Positions 9,365-17,153 of a DNA stretch of 64,000 nucleotides are shown one piece after another. How positions within the stretch are numbered: position 1 is the first letter of the stretch; each line of letters opens with the position of its first letter. Origin of the DNA: Pseudomonas fluorescens. GTDB taxonomy: Bacteria > Pseudomonadota > Gammaproteobacteria > Pseudomonadales > Pseudomonadaceae. Below the pieces are notes generated by a model. It was not told the origin of the DNA. It searched no databases and saw nothing but the letters and a program-made list of their open reading frames with translations. The stretch lies in contig NZ_CP148752.1 of the NCBI RefSeq assembly GCF_040448305.1, forward strand, positions 5,061,501-5,125,500, written 5' to 3'. The position numbers were made by a program, and so were the translations under genes.

Positions 9365-10162
9365 TCAGGCGAACACGGTCACCGTCTGCCGGCTCATGGC
9401 GATCAACTGGCCATCCGCGCTCCACATTTTTGCGGCGGCATGCCCGTAGCCGTCGACGGCGTATTCGGTTTCGACGAGGTATTTGCACCAGTCCAGGGTG
9501 TTCAGTTCCAGCAGCGGCTGCACGAATTCGATGGTCCAGGTCAGCGTGCTGCCCATCGCCGGCTTCTTCAAGAACGGCATCAGGGCCGGTGGCCAGGCGT
9601 CCACCAGCGCCAGGATATGCGCCTCGCCGATAGCCTCTTCCTTTACATCACCGCGCAAGCGTACCCAGCCGCCCATATACCGGGATGTACTACCGCTGAA
9701 CGGCAGCCCGCCGATACTCCAGCGCATCGCCAGATGGCGCATGAACTCGGGGATGACACCTTCGACGAAAGGCAATTCCTGGCATTCGTCCCAGTGCTTC
9801 ATTTCCGGTGCCGGTTCAGCGGCCACCGCCACTTCCGAGGGGCGCGAGGCACCAAAGCTGCCCTGGATCAACGTCACAACCTGGCCCTTCTGCATCACCC
9901 GGCCCAGCACTTGGCTGACAGCCTTGCCTTCACGCAGTACGTCTACTTCAAAACTGACCGGTACCTCGGGCTCAACCGGGCCGACGAAGGTGATTGCCAA
10001 TGAACGCACCGGACGATCCGCCGGAACCCGGGCACGCATGGCTTCGTACTGCAAAGCGACCACCAGGCCACCGAAACTGGCTCGCCCCTGGGCCCATGAG
10101 GCCGGAATAGACAGCTCCAGCGGCTGGCTGCGGACAGCGTCGAGCAGTTCGGAAAAACGCAT
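9365..10162 (-). CDS. Acyl-CoA thioesterase family protein (double hotdog)
   Basis: 265 residues from the ATG at 10162, preceded by TGAGG. The frame runs on to 10282 but the extra residues overlap REP-type sequence. The N-terminal half has GRASFGGLVVALQYEAMRA, the hotdog helix of TesB-like thioesterases, followed by RSLAITFVGPVEPEVPVSFEVDVLREGKAVSQVLGRVMQ. The C-terminal half (ALVDAWPPALMPFLKKPAMGSTLTWTIEFVQPL) is the second hotdog. Such enzymes hydrolyse acyl-CoAs to free fatty acids and CoA. Substrate length is not predictable. Convergent with the DUF962 gene. Confidence 0.82.
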   Translation of the reverse strand: MRFSELLDAVRSQPLELSIPASWAQGRASFGGLVVALQYEAMRARVPADRPVRSLAITFVGPVEPEVPVSFEVDVLREGKAVSQVLGRVMQKGQVVTLIQGSFGASRPSEVAVAAEPAPEMKHWDECQELPFVEGVIPEFMRHLAMRWSIGGLPFSGSTSRYMGGWVRLRGDVKEEAIGEAHILALVDAWPPALMPFLKKPAMGSTLTWTIEFVQPLLELNTLDWCKYLVETEYAVDGYGHAAAKMWSADGQLIAMSRQTVTVFA

Positions 10163-10287
10163 GAAAACCTCAAGGATCGGAAAAAGATGAAGGGATCTTA
10201 ACCATCTGGCGTGGTTGATACATCGCCCATTCCGGCCAAATTGACTGACAGATGAGCCCAACAAGGCTCGTGTCGAACACATAATCC

Positions 10288-10376
10288 TGTAGGAGCGAGC
10301 CTGCTCGCGATAGCGCCCGGACAGCCAACATCAATGTTGAATGTCACGGCCTCATCGCGAGCAGGCTCGCTCCTAC
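10288..10376. repeat. REPIN
   Basis: Inverted REP cores at 10288-10310 and 10354-10376 in the gap between the thioesterase and CHAD genes. The flanks read TGTAGGAG rather than TGTGGGAG. Confidence 0.88.
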
Positions 10377-10394
10377 AATGGATCTGGGGAGGTC

Positions 10395-11153
10395 TCAGGA
10401 TTTGAAACAGGCCTTGCTGAGTTTTTCCAGCACCCGGTCCGCACGGCTTTCAGCCTCGGCCATGTTGGTTTGCCACTCTGCAACACAGGGTTGCAAATCC
10501 GCTTCCCGTTCAGCCATGGCCAGCCATTGCACGCAATCGTGCCAGTCACCCAGCGCGCCCTGGGCCGATTTCAATCGGGGCATGGCTGCTTTTGGCAAAC
10601 GGTCCAGCTCGGGGTAAGCGTCGATGCCATAGCGCACGCGCTTGATCAGCAGGCGCAGCCGATGACGGTCATGAGTCGGATCGTGCAGTGCCTCGTCGAG
10701 CTTTCCCCATTGCTTGCCCAGGCGTTTTTCGATGCGTTTGCGCAGACCCTTGAGCAATCCCTGGCGCTGGGCTGCACGCAGAAAACGCGGAAACGCGTCG
10801 AGGACGATCAACATTTGCGCGAGTTCGGGGCTGGCCGCCACGGCCGGATAGGCCTCGGCCATTTGCGCCATGCGCCACTGTGCGGCTTGGGGTTGATGGT
10901 GCTGGAGCAGGTACGCCGCCAGCACTTCGCGATCACGTAATGGCGTGGTCAGATCGCCCACCCGAGAAGCTGCCGCTTCCAGTTGTTCGACGCCAGGCAG
11001 CCCGCGCAAGGGTCGCAGCAGGCTGCGCAACCGACGCATGGTTGTGCGCAGATCGTGTAACGCTTCAGGGTCAGTACGCTCTTTCAGGCGGGCCTGACAG
11101 GCCAGCAGACGAACTTCCAGGCCCAGAACCTGAGCCACCAACCGATCGATCAT
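10395..11153 (-). CDS. CHAD domain protein
   Basis: 252 residues, alpha-helical, rich in conserved His, Arg and Lys. It contains the CHAD landmarks LHDLRTTMRRLRSLLRPLRG near the N terminus and HRLRLLIKRVRYGIDAYPEL near the C terminus. CHAD domains bind inorganic polyphosphate through these basic faces, and some target polyphosphate granules. There is no CYTH triphosphatase domain fused or adjacent, so this is a stand-alone CHAD protein, probably polyphosphate-associated. Its gene follows the small lipoprotein gene on the same strand after a gap of 100 nt. Confidence 0.88.
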   Translation of the reverse strand: MIDRLVAQVLGLEVRLLACQARLKERTDPEALHDLRTTMRRLRSLLRPLRGLPGVEQLEAAASRVGDLTTPLRDREVLAAYLLQHHQPQAAQWRMAQMAEAYPAVAASPELAQMLIVLDAFPRFLRAAQRQGLLKGLRKRIEKRLGKQWGKLDEALHDPTHDRHRLRLLIKRVRYGIDAYPELDRLPKAAMPRLKSAQGALGDWHDCVQWLAMAEREADLQPCVAEWQTNMAEAESRADRVLEKLSKACFKS

Positions 11154-11253
11154 GGGGGTTTACTCCGTAAACAGCGCCAGGTTGCAAGCTCCAGGCTGCA
11201 AGCTCGAAGGGTCTTGCAGATTGCAGCTTAGAGCTTGTAACCGCTTTTCGCTT

Positions 11254-11532
11254 TTAACGCCCCGCGCGCGACTCACGAATATAGAAACGAGCCTTCTCGG
11301 CTTTTTTGGTGCAGCCTTCGAACCCCTCGAATTGCTGCTGAGTCTTGGCCGCGGTCAACAGCGACAGGGCCTTGGAGTAGCTGACGGTCCCGGCGAAACC
11401 TTCGGCTTTGGCCAGATCCAGTTCATGCCATGCCGCATCCAGGTTACTACCGCAACTGTCGCGATAAGCGGTTTTGCCGGCACAACCGGCGAGCGCCAGG
11501 GCAATCAATGGCACGCAGATCCAGGCTTTCAT
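11254..11532 (-). CDS. Small predicted lipoprotein
   Basis: 92 residues. The ATG at 11532 has GAGGAG 6 nt upstream. An N-terminal signal peptide ends in the lipobox LALAGC, so Cys17 would be lipidated. The mature part contains further cysteines (DSCGSN, FEGCTKK) and a helical region (AAWHELDLAKAEGF...YSKALSLLTAAKTQQQFEGF) of the kind found in small Pseudomonas envelope proteins. No named function is known to me. Same strand as the CHAD gene; divergent from the patatin-like gene. Confidence 0.75.
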   Translation of the reverse strand: MKAWICVPLIALALAGCAGKTAYRDSCGSNLDAAWHELDLAKAEGFAGTVSYSKALSLLTAAKTQQQFEGFEGCTKKAEKARFYIRESRAGR

Positions 11533-11753
11533 CACATACTCCTCAAAAATAGGTCAATAGTCATGCAGGTAAGACGGTGTGGCACCTGAAAAGTGCCGTT
11601 GGTCCGCTGTGCAAACTATAGCGCTGACGAGAATAACCATGTGCCGCCATGGAGTGTCGAAAATACGACGCTCTTGTCCCCCCGAACGACCATGGCGATT
11701 GAAGCATGGCCCTCGATGGGTGCATTGTTGAATCATTGAAACGAGGGCGATCC

Positions 11754-12791
11754 ATGAAAAAGCGTGTCGCACTGGTATTGGGCTCGGGTGGAGCCCGGGG
11801 TTATGCACATATCGGGGTCATTGAAGAGATCGAACGGCGCGGCTATGACATTGCCTGTATCGCCGGTTGCTCCATGGGCGCGGTGGTGGGTGGGATCTAC
11901 GCCGCCGGCAAACTCAATGATTACCGCGACTGGATCGAGAGCCTGGATTATCTCGACGTGTTGCGCCTGGTGGACGTCAGTTTTCGCCTGGGGGCGATTC
12001 GTGGCGAGAAAGTCTTCGGGCAGATCCGCAAGATCGTCGGCGAGGTCAACATCGAAGATTTGCGTATCCCCTACACCGCGGTTGCCACCGACCTGACCAA
12101 CCAGCAGGAAATCTGGTTCCAGGAAGGTTGCCTGCATCAGGCCATGCGCGCCTCGGCAGCGATTCCCAGCCTGTTTACCCCGGTGATGCAGGGCAACCGC
12201 ATGCTGGTCGATGGCGGCATTCTCAACCCGCTGCCGATCGTGCCGGTGGTGTCGAGCCATTGCGACTTGATCATCGCGGTCAACCTCAACTCCACCAACC
12301 AGCGCCACTATCAATTGCCGATCATCCAGCGTCCCGCCGCCTTCAAGACCCGCTTCGACAGCCTGATCAACTCCGTCGGCTCGAAGTTGCCGTTCCGGCG
12401 CAAACAGGCCGAGCAATTGTTGATTCTGGAACAGGAAGCCTTGAAGGCCGAAGGTGCGGAGCTCAACCCGTGGATCGAATCCGCCGAGCCCGAGGCGCAG
12501 CAACCCGCGGCCGCTCCGCAAGCCAGTGGCGCACCCCGCTCCGCCACCGGTTCGTTCATCATCGACAACGTCGGACCCGCGTCCTTGCTGGATTTGATCA
12601 ACCAGAGTTTCGAGGTGATGCAGACGTCGCTGGCGCAGTACAAGATTGCCGGGTACCCACCGGACATCCTGATCAACGTGCCCAAACGCGTGTGCCGGTT
12701 TTTCGAGTTCTACAAGGCGCCGGAGTTGATCGCATTGGGACGGGAGATTGCGCGGGATACGCTGGACCGGTATGAGAATGAGCAGAACTGA
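11754..12791 (+). CDS. Patatin-like phospholipase (RssA type)
   Basis: 345 residues from the ATG at 11754 (GAGGGCG upstream; the open frame starts earlier at 11706). The patatin oxyanion motif GSGGARGYAHIGV, the nucleophile elbow GCSMG and the catalytic-dyad motif DGGILNPLP are all present. The family comprises serine acyl hydrolases acting on phospholipids or acyl esters; RssA-like bacterial members have no firm substrate. The C-terminal about 120 residues, with an alanine/proline-rich stretch (EAQQPAAAPQASGAP), form an extra region. No signal peptide, so the protein is probably cytoplasmic or membrane-associated. Confidence 0.88.
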   Translation: MKKRVALVLGSGGARGYAHIGVIEEIERRGYDIACIAGCSMGAVVGGIYAAGKLNDYRDWIESLDYLDVLRLVDVSFRLGAIRGEKVFGQIRKIVGEVNIEDLRIPYTAVATDLTNQQEIWFQEGCLHQAMRASAAIPSLFTPVMQGNRMLVDGGILNPLPIVPVVSSHCDLIIAVNLNSTNQRHYQLPIIQRPAAFKTRFDSLINSVGSKLPFRRKQAEQLLILEQEALKAEGAELNPWIESAEPEAQQPAAAPQASGAPRSATGSFIIDNVGPASLLDLINQSFEVMQTSLAQYKIAGYPPDILINVPKRVCRFFEFYKAPELIALGREIARDTLDRYENEQN

Positions 12792-12827
12792 AAGCCTGAA
12801 AACTCTCGATTGAATGTAAGGGCCTCA

Positions 12828-12918
12828 TCGCGAGCAGGCTCGCTCCCACAGTGAATCTTTGGTGTTCACAAAATGTGTGTCTGGCCGGGATCCCATGTGG
12901 GAGCGAGCCTGCTCGCGA
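12828..12918. repeat. REPIN
   Basis: Inverted REP cores at 12828-12850 and 12896-12918, between the convergent patatin and kdpE genes. Confidence 0.9.
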
Positions 12919-12951
12919 TGGGGCCAGATCAATCGCCACAAAATTTCAAAA

Positions 12952-13641
12952 CTATTCACTCAACAACCGATACCCCACCCCAGCCTCAGTGACGATGAAC
13001 CTGGGTTGGGTCGGGTCATCCGCGAGTTTCTGGCGCAAGTGCCCGACCACGATACGCAAGTAGTGAGTGTCTTCGGTGTGGGTCGGTCCCCAGATGTCCT
13101 TGAGCAATTGCTGCTGGGTGATCACCCGCCCCGGATGCCGCGCCAGTTGCGCCAGCACCGCGTATTCCTTGCGGGTCAGCGCGACTTCGACACCGTCGAG
13201 CAACACCCGGCGATACGCCAGGTCGACCATCAACGGACCGAAGCTCAGCGCTGCTTGTTGCATCTCGCCTGCGGGCGCCTGGCGCAATAGCGCCCGAATC
13301 CGCGCCAGGAATTCCTGAATGCCGAACGGCTTGGTCACGTAGTCATTGGCGCCGCCATCCAGGGCTTCGACTTTCTGCCCTTCACTGGCGCGCACGGAGA
13401 GCACCAGCACCGGCACCGTCGACCACTCGCGAAAATCGCGCAATACCTGTTGGCCATCCATGTCCGGCAACCCGAGGTCGAGCACCAGCAAGTCCGGTTT
13501 GTTCAACGCAGCTTGCGCCAATCCTTCACTGCCGGTGCCCGCCTCCAGCACTTTGTAGCCTTGGGAAGCGAGGCTGATGCGCAGGAATTTACGGATCTGC
13601 GGTTCGTCGTCAATGACCAAAATGGTCGAGGTCTGGCTCAT
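12952..13641 (-). CDS. kdpE: KdpE response regulator
   Basis: 229 residues of the OmpR/PhoB class. The receiver domain has acidic residues IDDEP, phospho-acceptor Asp55 in LVLDLGLPDMDG and Lys in VTKPF. The C-terminal winged helix includes RKEYAVLAQLARHPGRVITQQQLLKDIWGP and THYLRIVVGHLRQKL. KdpE activates the kdpFABC promoter when potassium is limiting. It is the last gene of the kdp run, 48 nt after kdpD, and converges on a REPIN. Confidence 0.95.
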   Translation of the reverse strand: MSQTSTILVIDDEPQIRKFLRISLASQGYKVLEAGTGSEGLAQAALNKPDLLVLDLGLPDMDGQQVLRDFREWSTVPVLVLSVRASEGQKVEALDGGANDYVTKPFGIQEFLARIRALLRQAPAGEMQQAALSFGPLMVDLAYRRVLLDGVEVALTRKEYAVLAQLARHPGRVITQQQLLKDIWGPTHTEDTHYLRIVVGHLRQKLADDPTQPRFIVTEAGVGYRLLSE

Positions 13642-13689
13642 GAATTCACATCAACACAAAGAAGTGGCAAGAGAGTAGCGCAAGCGCGA

Positions 13690-16341
13690 TCAGGCTTCAT
13701 TTTCGTATCCCGGTTGAGCCTGTAGCGGCAGGTGCAACGTGATGCAGGTGCCACGCCCCTCGATGCCGTCGGCGACGCTGATGCGCCCGCCATGGGCACC
13801 GACCATGCCCTGACAAATCGCCAGCCCCAGCCCGGTGCCCTGTCCGCCACGATCACCCCGCGCCGCGGTGTAGAACATGTCGAAAATCTTCGCCCGCTCC
13901 TCTTCCGGAATCCCCGGCCCCTCATCGCAAACCGAGAAAAACAGCTCGCTGTCATCGGCCCCGGCGCGCAATTGCAAGCGCCCGTGGGGCGGCGAAAACC
14001 GCGCGGCGTTTTCCATCACGTTGACCAGTGCCTGTTCGATCAGCGCGGCATGCACATACAGCAGCGGTAGCTCGGCCGGCACGTCGGTGCTGACCTGCAA
14101 CGGCGCAAGGACTGCCCGCAGGCGATTGCGCGCACTGCCGACGATGTCTGCCGGTGACACCCAGTCCCGCGCCAGCTTCAAGGCACCGTGGCCGAGACGG
14201 GTCATGTCGAGCAGGTTTTGAATGTAGCGGTCCAGGCGCTCGGCTTCATCGCGGGTGCCTTCGAGCAGTTCACGTCGATCCTCCAGCGGGATCGCTTCCC
14301 CCAGGGCCAGCAGGCTATCGATACTGCCGCGCATGGACGTCAGCGGAGTGCGCAAATCGTGGGACACCGACGCCAGCAAGGCGCTGCGCAGTTGCTCGGT
14401 TTCGCCGTGCAGCCGCGCCGCCTCCAGATCATCGGCCAGTTGCGCCCGGGCCAGCGCCTGGGCCAGCGGCTGGCTCAGCGCGGTCAACAAACGTCGGCGC
14501 TGGCCGCTCAGAGTCTGGCCTTCCCTTGCGCATACGCCGAGCAACGCCAGCGGGCCGTCTTCCACCGATAACGGCCACCACCACCAGCGGCCGAACGGCA
14601 AAGTACCGGTGCCCGCACCTGCCGGTTGATCGTGCTGCCAGGCCCAATCGGCGGCGGCGCGCTCGGCTTCGCTGAACTCCAGCGGGCCACCGGTTTCGAC
14701 TTTCCAGCCGTTTTGCCCATCACGATTGAGCAGGCACAGTTGCACATCGCTCCAACCATTGAGGTGCTGGGCAGCCGCGCTGACCACGGCCTGGCGGTCG
14801 GTGGCGGCGGTGAGTTTGCGTGATAGGTCGAGCAATTCGGTGGTCTCTTCCTGGGTATCGCGCAGTGCCTGCAATTGCCTGCGCTGGCGCGCTGCGAGAT
14901 TGCCGGTGAGGGCCGCCATCAGCAGGAAGAACAGCAAGGTCAGTACGTCTTCTTCGCGCTGGATGCTGAAAGAGAAATTCGGTGGAATGAACAGGAAGTC
15001 ATAGGTCAGGAACGACAGCGCCGCACAAGCCAGCGCCGGTCCGAGGCTGCTGCGCACCGCCACCAGCAACACCGCTGCAAGGAACACCAGGGAGATATTC
15101 GGCAGTGGCAGCACGCTCGCCACGGCCCAGGCCAGGGCGCTGGCCAGAACCGTCGCGACAACGGCCAATGCGTAGTCGAACCAGACCAGTGAATGCATCG
15201 ACCGCTGATGGGGTTGAAGCTGTTGATGATCGCTGTCGAGAACGTTGATTTCCAGTCCGCGTGCATTACGCAGCAATCGCGCCGCAAGCCCGCCACCGAA
15301 CAGACGTCGGCGCAACCGCGGCCGGGACTGACCGACCAGCACCAGGCTGGCGCGGCGTTCGGCGGCATGCTGGATCAGGGTTTTCGCCACTTCACCGGCG
15401 CGCAGCAACACCACTTCGCCGCCCAGGCGCTCGGCCAGTTGCTGGGCGCTCTGCAGACGCAGGCGGGACTGTTCGTCACGCACGCGGCCGTTGTCCACGT
15501 GCACCAGGCTCCAGGGCAGGTGCCGCCGCTGGGCCACGCGACTGGCATGGCGCACCAGGCGCTCGGCCTGGGCATCGCCGTCGACCCCTACCAGCAAACG
15601 CCCGCGCACGGCCGGCGCCGCTTGCCCCAACTGGCGATACCCTTGGGCCAGATCGTTATCGACCTGAGCCGCCGCGGTTTGCATCGCCAGTTCGCGCAGG
15701 GCCGTCAGGTTGGTCTGGGAAAAGAACGCGTCGATGGCCGCCCGCGCCTGCTCCGGCACATAGACCTTGCCATCGCGCAGGCGCTCCAGTAGTTCCCGCG
15801 GCGGCAAGTCGATCAGCAGCAGTTCGTAGGCTTCCTGCAACACCCAGTCCGGCAGGGTCTCGCGGACCTGCACGCCGGTGATGCCGCGCACCTGGTCGTT
15901 GAGGCTTTCCAGGTGCTGGACGTTGACCGTGGTGTACACGTCAATACCGGCAGCGAGCAGTTCCTGAATGTCCTGCCAGCGTTTTTCGTGACGGCTACCG
16001 GGTGCGTTGGTATGCGCCAGTTCGTCGACCAGCACCAGCTTCGGTTTGGCGAGGAGCAGACCGTCGAGATCCATTTCTTCGAGCAACACGCCACGGTATT
16101 CCGAGCGCACCAACGGCTGCTGCGACAAGCCGCCGAGCAGGGCTTCGGTTTCGGCCCTACCGTGGGTTTCGACGACGCCGGCGATGATTTTCACCCCTTG
16201 GCGTAACTGGGTATGGGCCGCTTGCAGCATGGCGTAGGTCTTGCCGACACCCGGCGCGGCACCGAGAAATACCTTGAGCCGGCCACGGCCATCGCGGGGC
16301 AGGTCTGCTAACAGCGCGTCGGCGCGGCCGGAGTTGCTCAT
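13690..16341 (-). CDS. kdpD: KdpD osmosensitive K+ sensor histidine kinase
   Basis: 883 residues with the full KdpD layout: an N-terminal KdpD domain with Walker A GAAPGVGKTYAM and Walker B LVDELAHTNAPG, a universal-stress-protein-like domain (GRLLVGVDGDAQAERLVRHA), four transmembrane helices (about 395-490, DUF4118), a GAF-like linker, the phospho-acceptor box SVSHDLRTPLTSMRGS, and the HATPase domain (MENAARFSPPHG, DEGPGIPEEE, GTGLGLAI). It senses low K+ and phosphorylates KdpE. A REPIN separates it from kdpC. No truncation is seen. Confidence 0.96.
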   Translation of the reverse strand: MSNSGRADALLADLPRDGRGRLKVFLGAAPGVGKTYAMLQAAHTQLRQGVKIIAGVVETHGRAETEALLGGLSQQPLVRSEYRGVLLEEMDLDGLLLAKPKLVLVDELAHTNAPGSRHEKRWQDIQELLAAGIDVYTTVNVQHLESLNDQVRGITGVQVRETLPDWVLQEAYELLLIDLPPRELLERLRDGKVYVPEQARAAIDAFFSQTNLTALRELAMQTAAAQVDNDLAQGYRQLGQAAPAVRGRLLVGVDGDAQAERLVRHASRVAQRRHLPWSLVHVDNGRVRDEQSRLRLQSAQQLAERLGGEVVLLRAGEVAKTLIQHAAERRASLVLVGQSRPRLRRRLFGGGLAARLLRNARGLEINVLDSDHQQLQPHQRSMHSLVWFDYALAVVATVLASALAWAVASVLPLPNISLVFLAAVLLVAVRSSLGPALACAALSFLTYDFLFIPPNFSFSIQREEDVLTLLFFLLMAALTGNLAARQRRQLQALRDTQEETTELLDLSRKLTAATDRQAVVSAAAQHLNGWSDVQLCLLNRDGQNGWKVETGGPLEFSEAERAAADWAWQHDQPAGAGTGTLPFGRWWWWPLSVEDGPLALLGVCAREGQTLSGQRRRLLTALSQPLAQALARAQLADDLEAARLHGETEQLRSALLASVSHDLRTPLTSMRGSIDSLLALGEAIPLEDRRELLEGTRDEAERLDRYIQNLLDMTRLGHGALKLARDWVSPADIVGSARNRLRAVLAPLQVSTDVPAELPLLYVHAALIEQALVNVMENAARFSPPHGRLQLRAGADDSELFFSVCDEGPGIPEEERAKIFDMFYTAARGDRGGQGTGLGLAICQGMVGAHGGRISVADGIEGRGTCITLHLPLQAQPGYENEA

Positions 16342-16392
16342 GCTTGGGAATCTCTTTTTTCAGATGTTGTTGTGGTGATTGTGAGGCCGTCA

Positions 16393-16455
16393 TCGCGAGC
16401 AGGCTCGCTCCCACAATTGGAATGCATACTCCTGTGGGAGCGAGCCTGCTCGCGA
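16393..16455. repeat. Short REPIN between kdpC and kdpD
   Basis: Inverted REP cores at 16393-16415 and 16433-16455 with only 17 nt between them. It is a compact hairpin inside the kdp operon. Confidence 0.9.
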
Positions 16456-16472
16456 ATGGCAGCGCCACGGAC

Positions 16473-17018
16473 CTAAAGGCTTTCCAGCGCCAGATTCAAC
16501 TCAAGCACATTGACCACCGGCGGGCCTACCAATGGCTGCTCGACGTGAGCGTCCAGCAGTTGTTGCAGTGTCGCGACCGGCAAGTTGCGCGCCGTCGCGA
16601 CACGCGCCAGTTGATAGGCAATCGCCGCCGGTGGCAAGTGCGGATCCAGACCGCTGCCGGAGGTAGTGACCAGCGCCAAGGGCACCGGCCCCTGGCCTGG
16701 CACCAGCAGTTTGCTGGCCTCGTCGATCACCCGCGTCGCCAGCGCCGGGTTGTTCGGCGACAGGTTGCTGGCACTGCTCGACACGGTGGCAAAGGCACCG
16801 GCCGAAGGACGCGGGTGGAACCAGGCGTCGCCAACGAAATCCTGGGCGATCAGCGAGGAACCGCGGACCTTGCCCTCGGCATCCCGCACCAGGCTGCCGT
16901 TGGCCTGATCCGGAAACGCGACCTGGGCCACGCCGGTGACCACCAGTGGATAGGCGACGCCGGTGATCAGCGTCATCAGGACCAGCAGGCTCAGGGCCGG
17001 ACGTATCAATGTGGACAT
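16473..17018 (-). CDS. kdpC: KdpC, K+-transporting ATPase subunit C
   Basis: 181 residues from the ATG at 17018. The open frame continues upstream to 17144 but only through REP sequence. One N-terminal transmembrane helix (IRPALSLLVLMTLITGVAYPLVVTG) is followed by a periplasmic domain with family motifs ANGSLV, GSSLIAQDF, FHPRPSAG, SSASNLSPNNPAL and GSGLDPHLPPAAI. KdpC stabilises the KdpFABC complex in the inner membrane. It lies between kdpB and kdpD, with REP doublets on both sides. Confidence 0.95.
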   Translation of the reverse strand: MSTLIRPALSLLVLMTLITGVAYPLVVTGVAQVAFPDQANGSLVRDAEGKVRGSSLIAQDFVGDAWFHPRPSAGAFATVSSSASNLSPNNPALATRVIDEASKLLVPGQGPVPLALVTTSGSGLDPHLPPAAIAYQLARVATARNLPVATLQQLLDAHVEQPLVGPPVVNVLELNLALESL

Positions 17019-17064
17019 TTCAAAATCCTCGAATTCACAAGTCAGGTACACCGTGGCGCATCCA

Positions 17065-17126
17065 TCGCGAGCAAGCTCGCTCCCACAGGGTATGAGGTGC
17101 TTTTGTGGGAGCGAGCTTGCTCGCGA
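17065..17126. repeat. Short REPIN between kdpB and kdpC
   Basis: Inverted REP cores at 17065-17087 and 17104-17126, with the variant core GAGCGAGCTTGCTCGCGA. It sits in the 135-nt kdpB-kdpC gap. Confidence 0.9.
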
Positions 17127-17153
17127 TGGCGGCTTATCTGGCACACCACGCAG

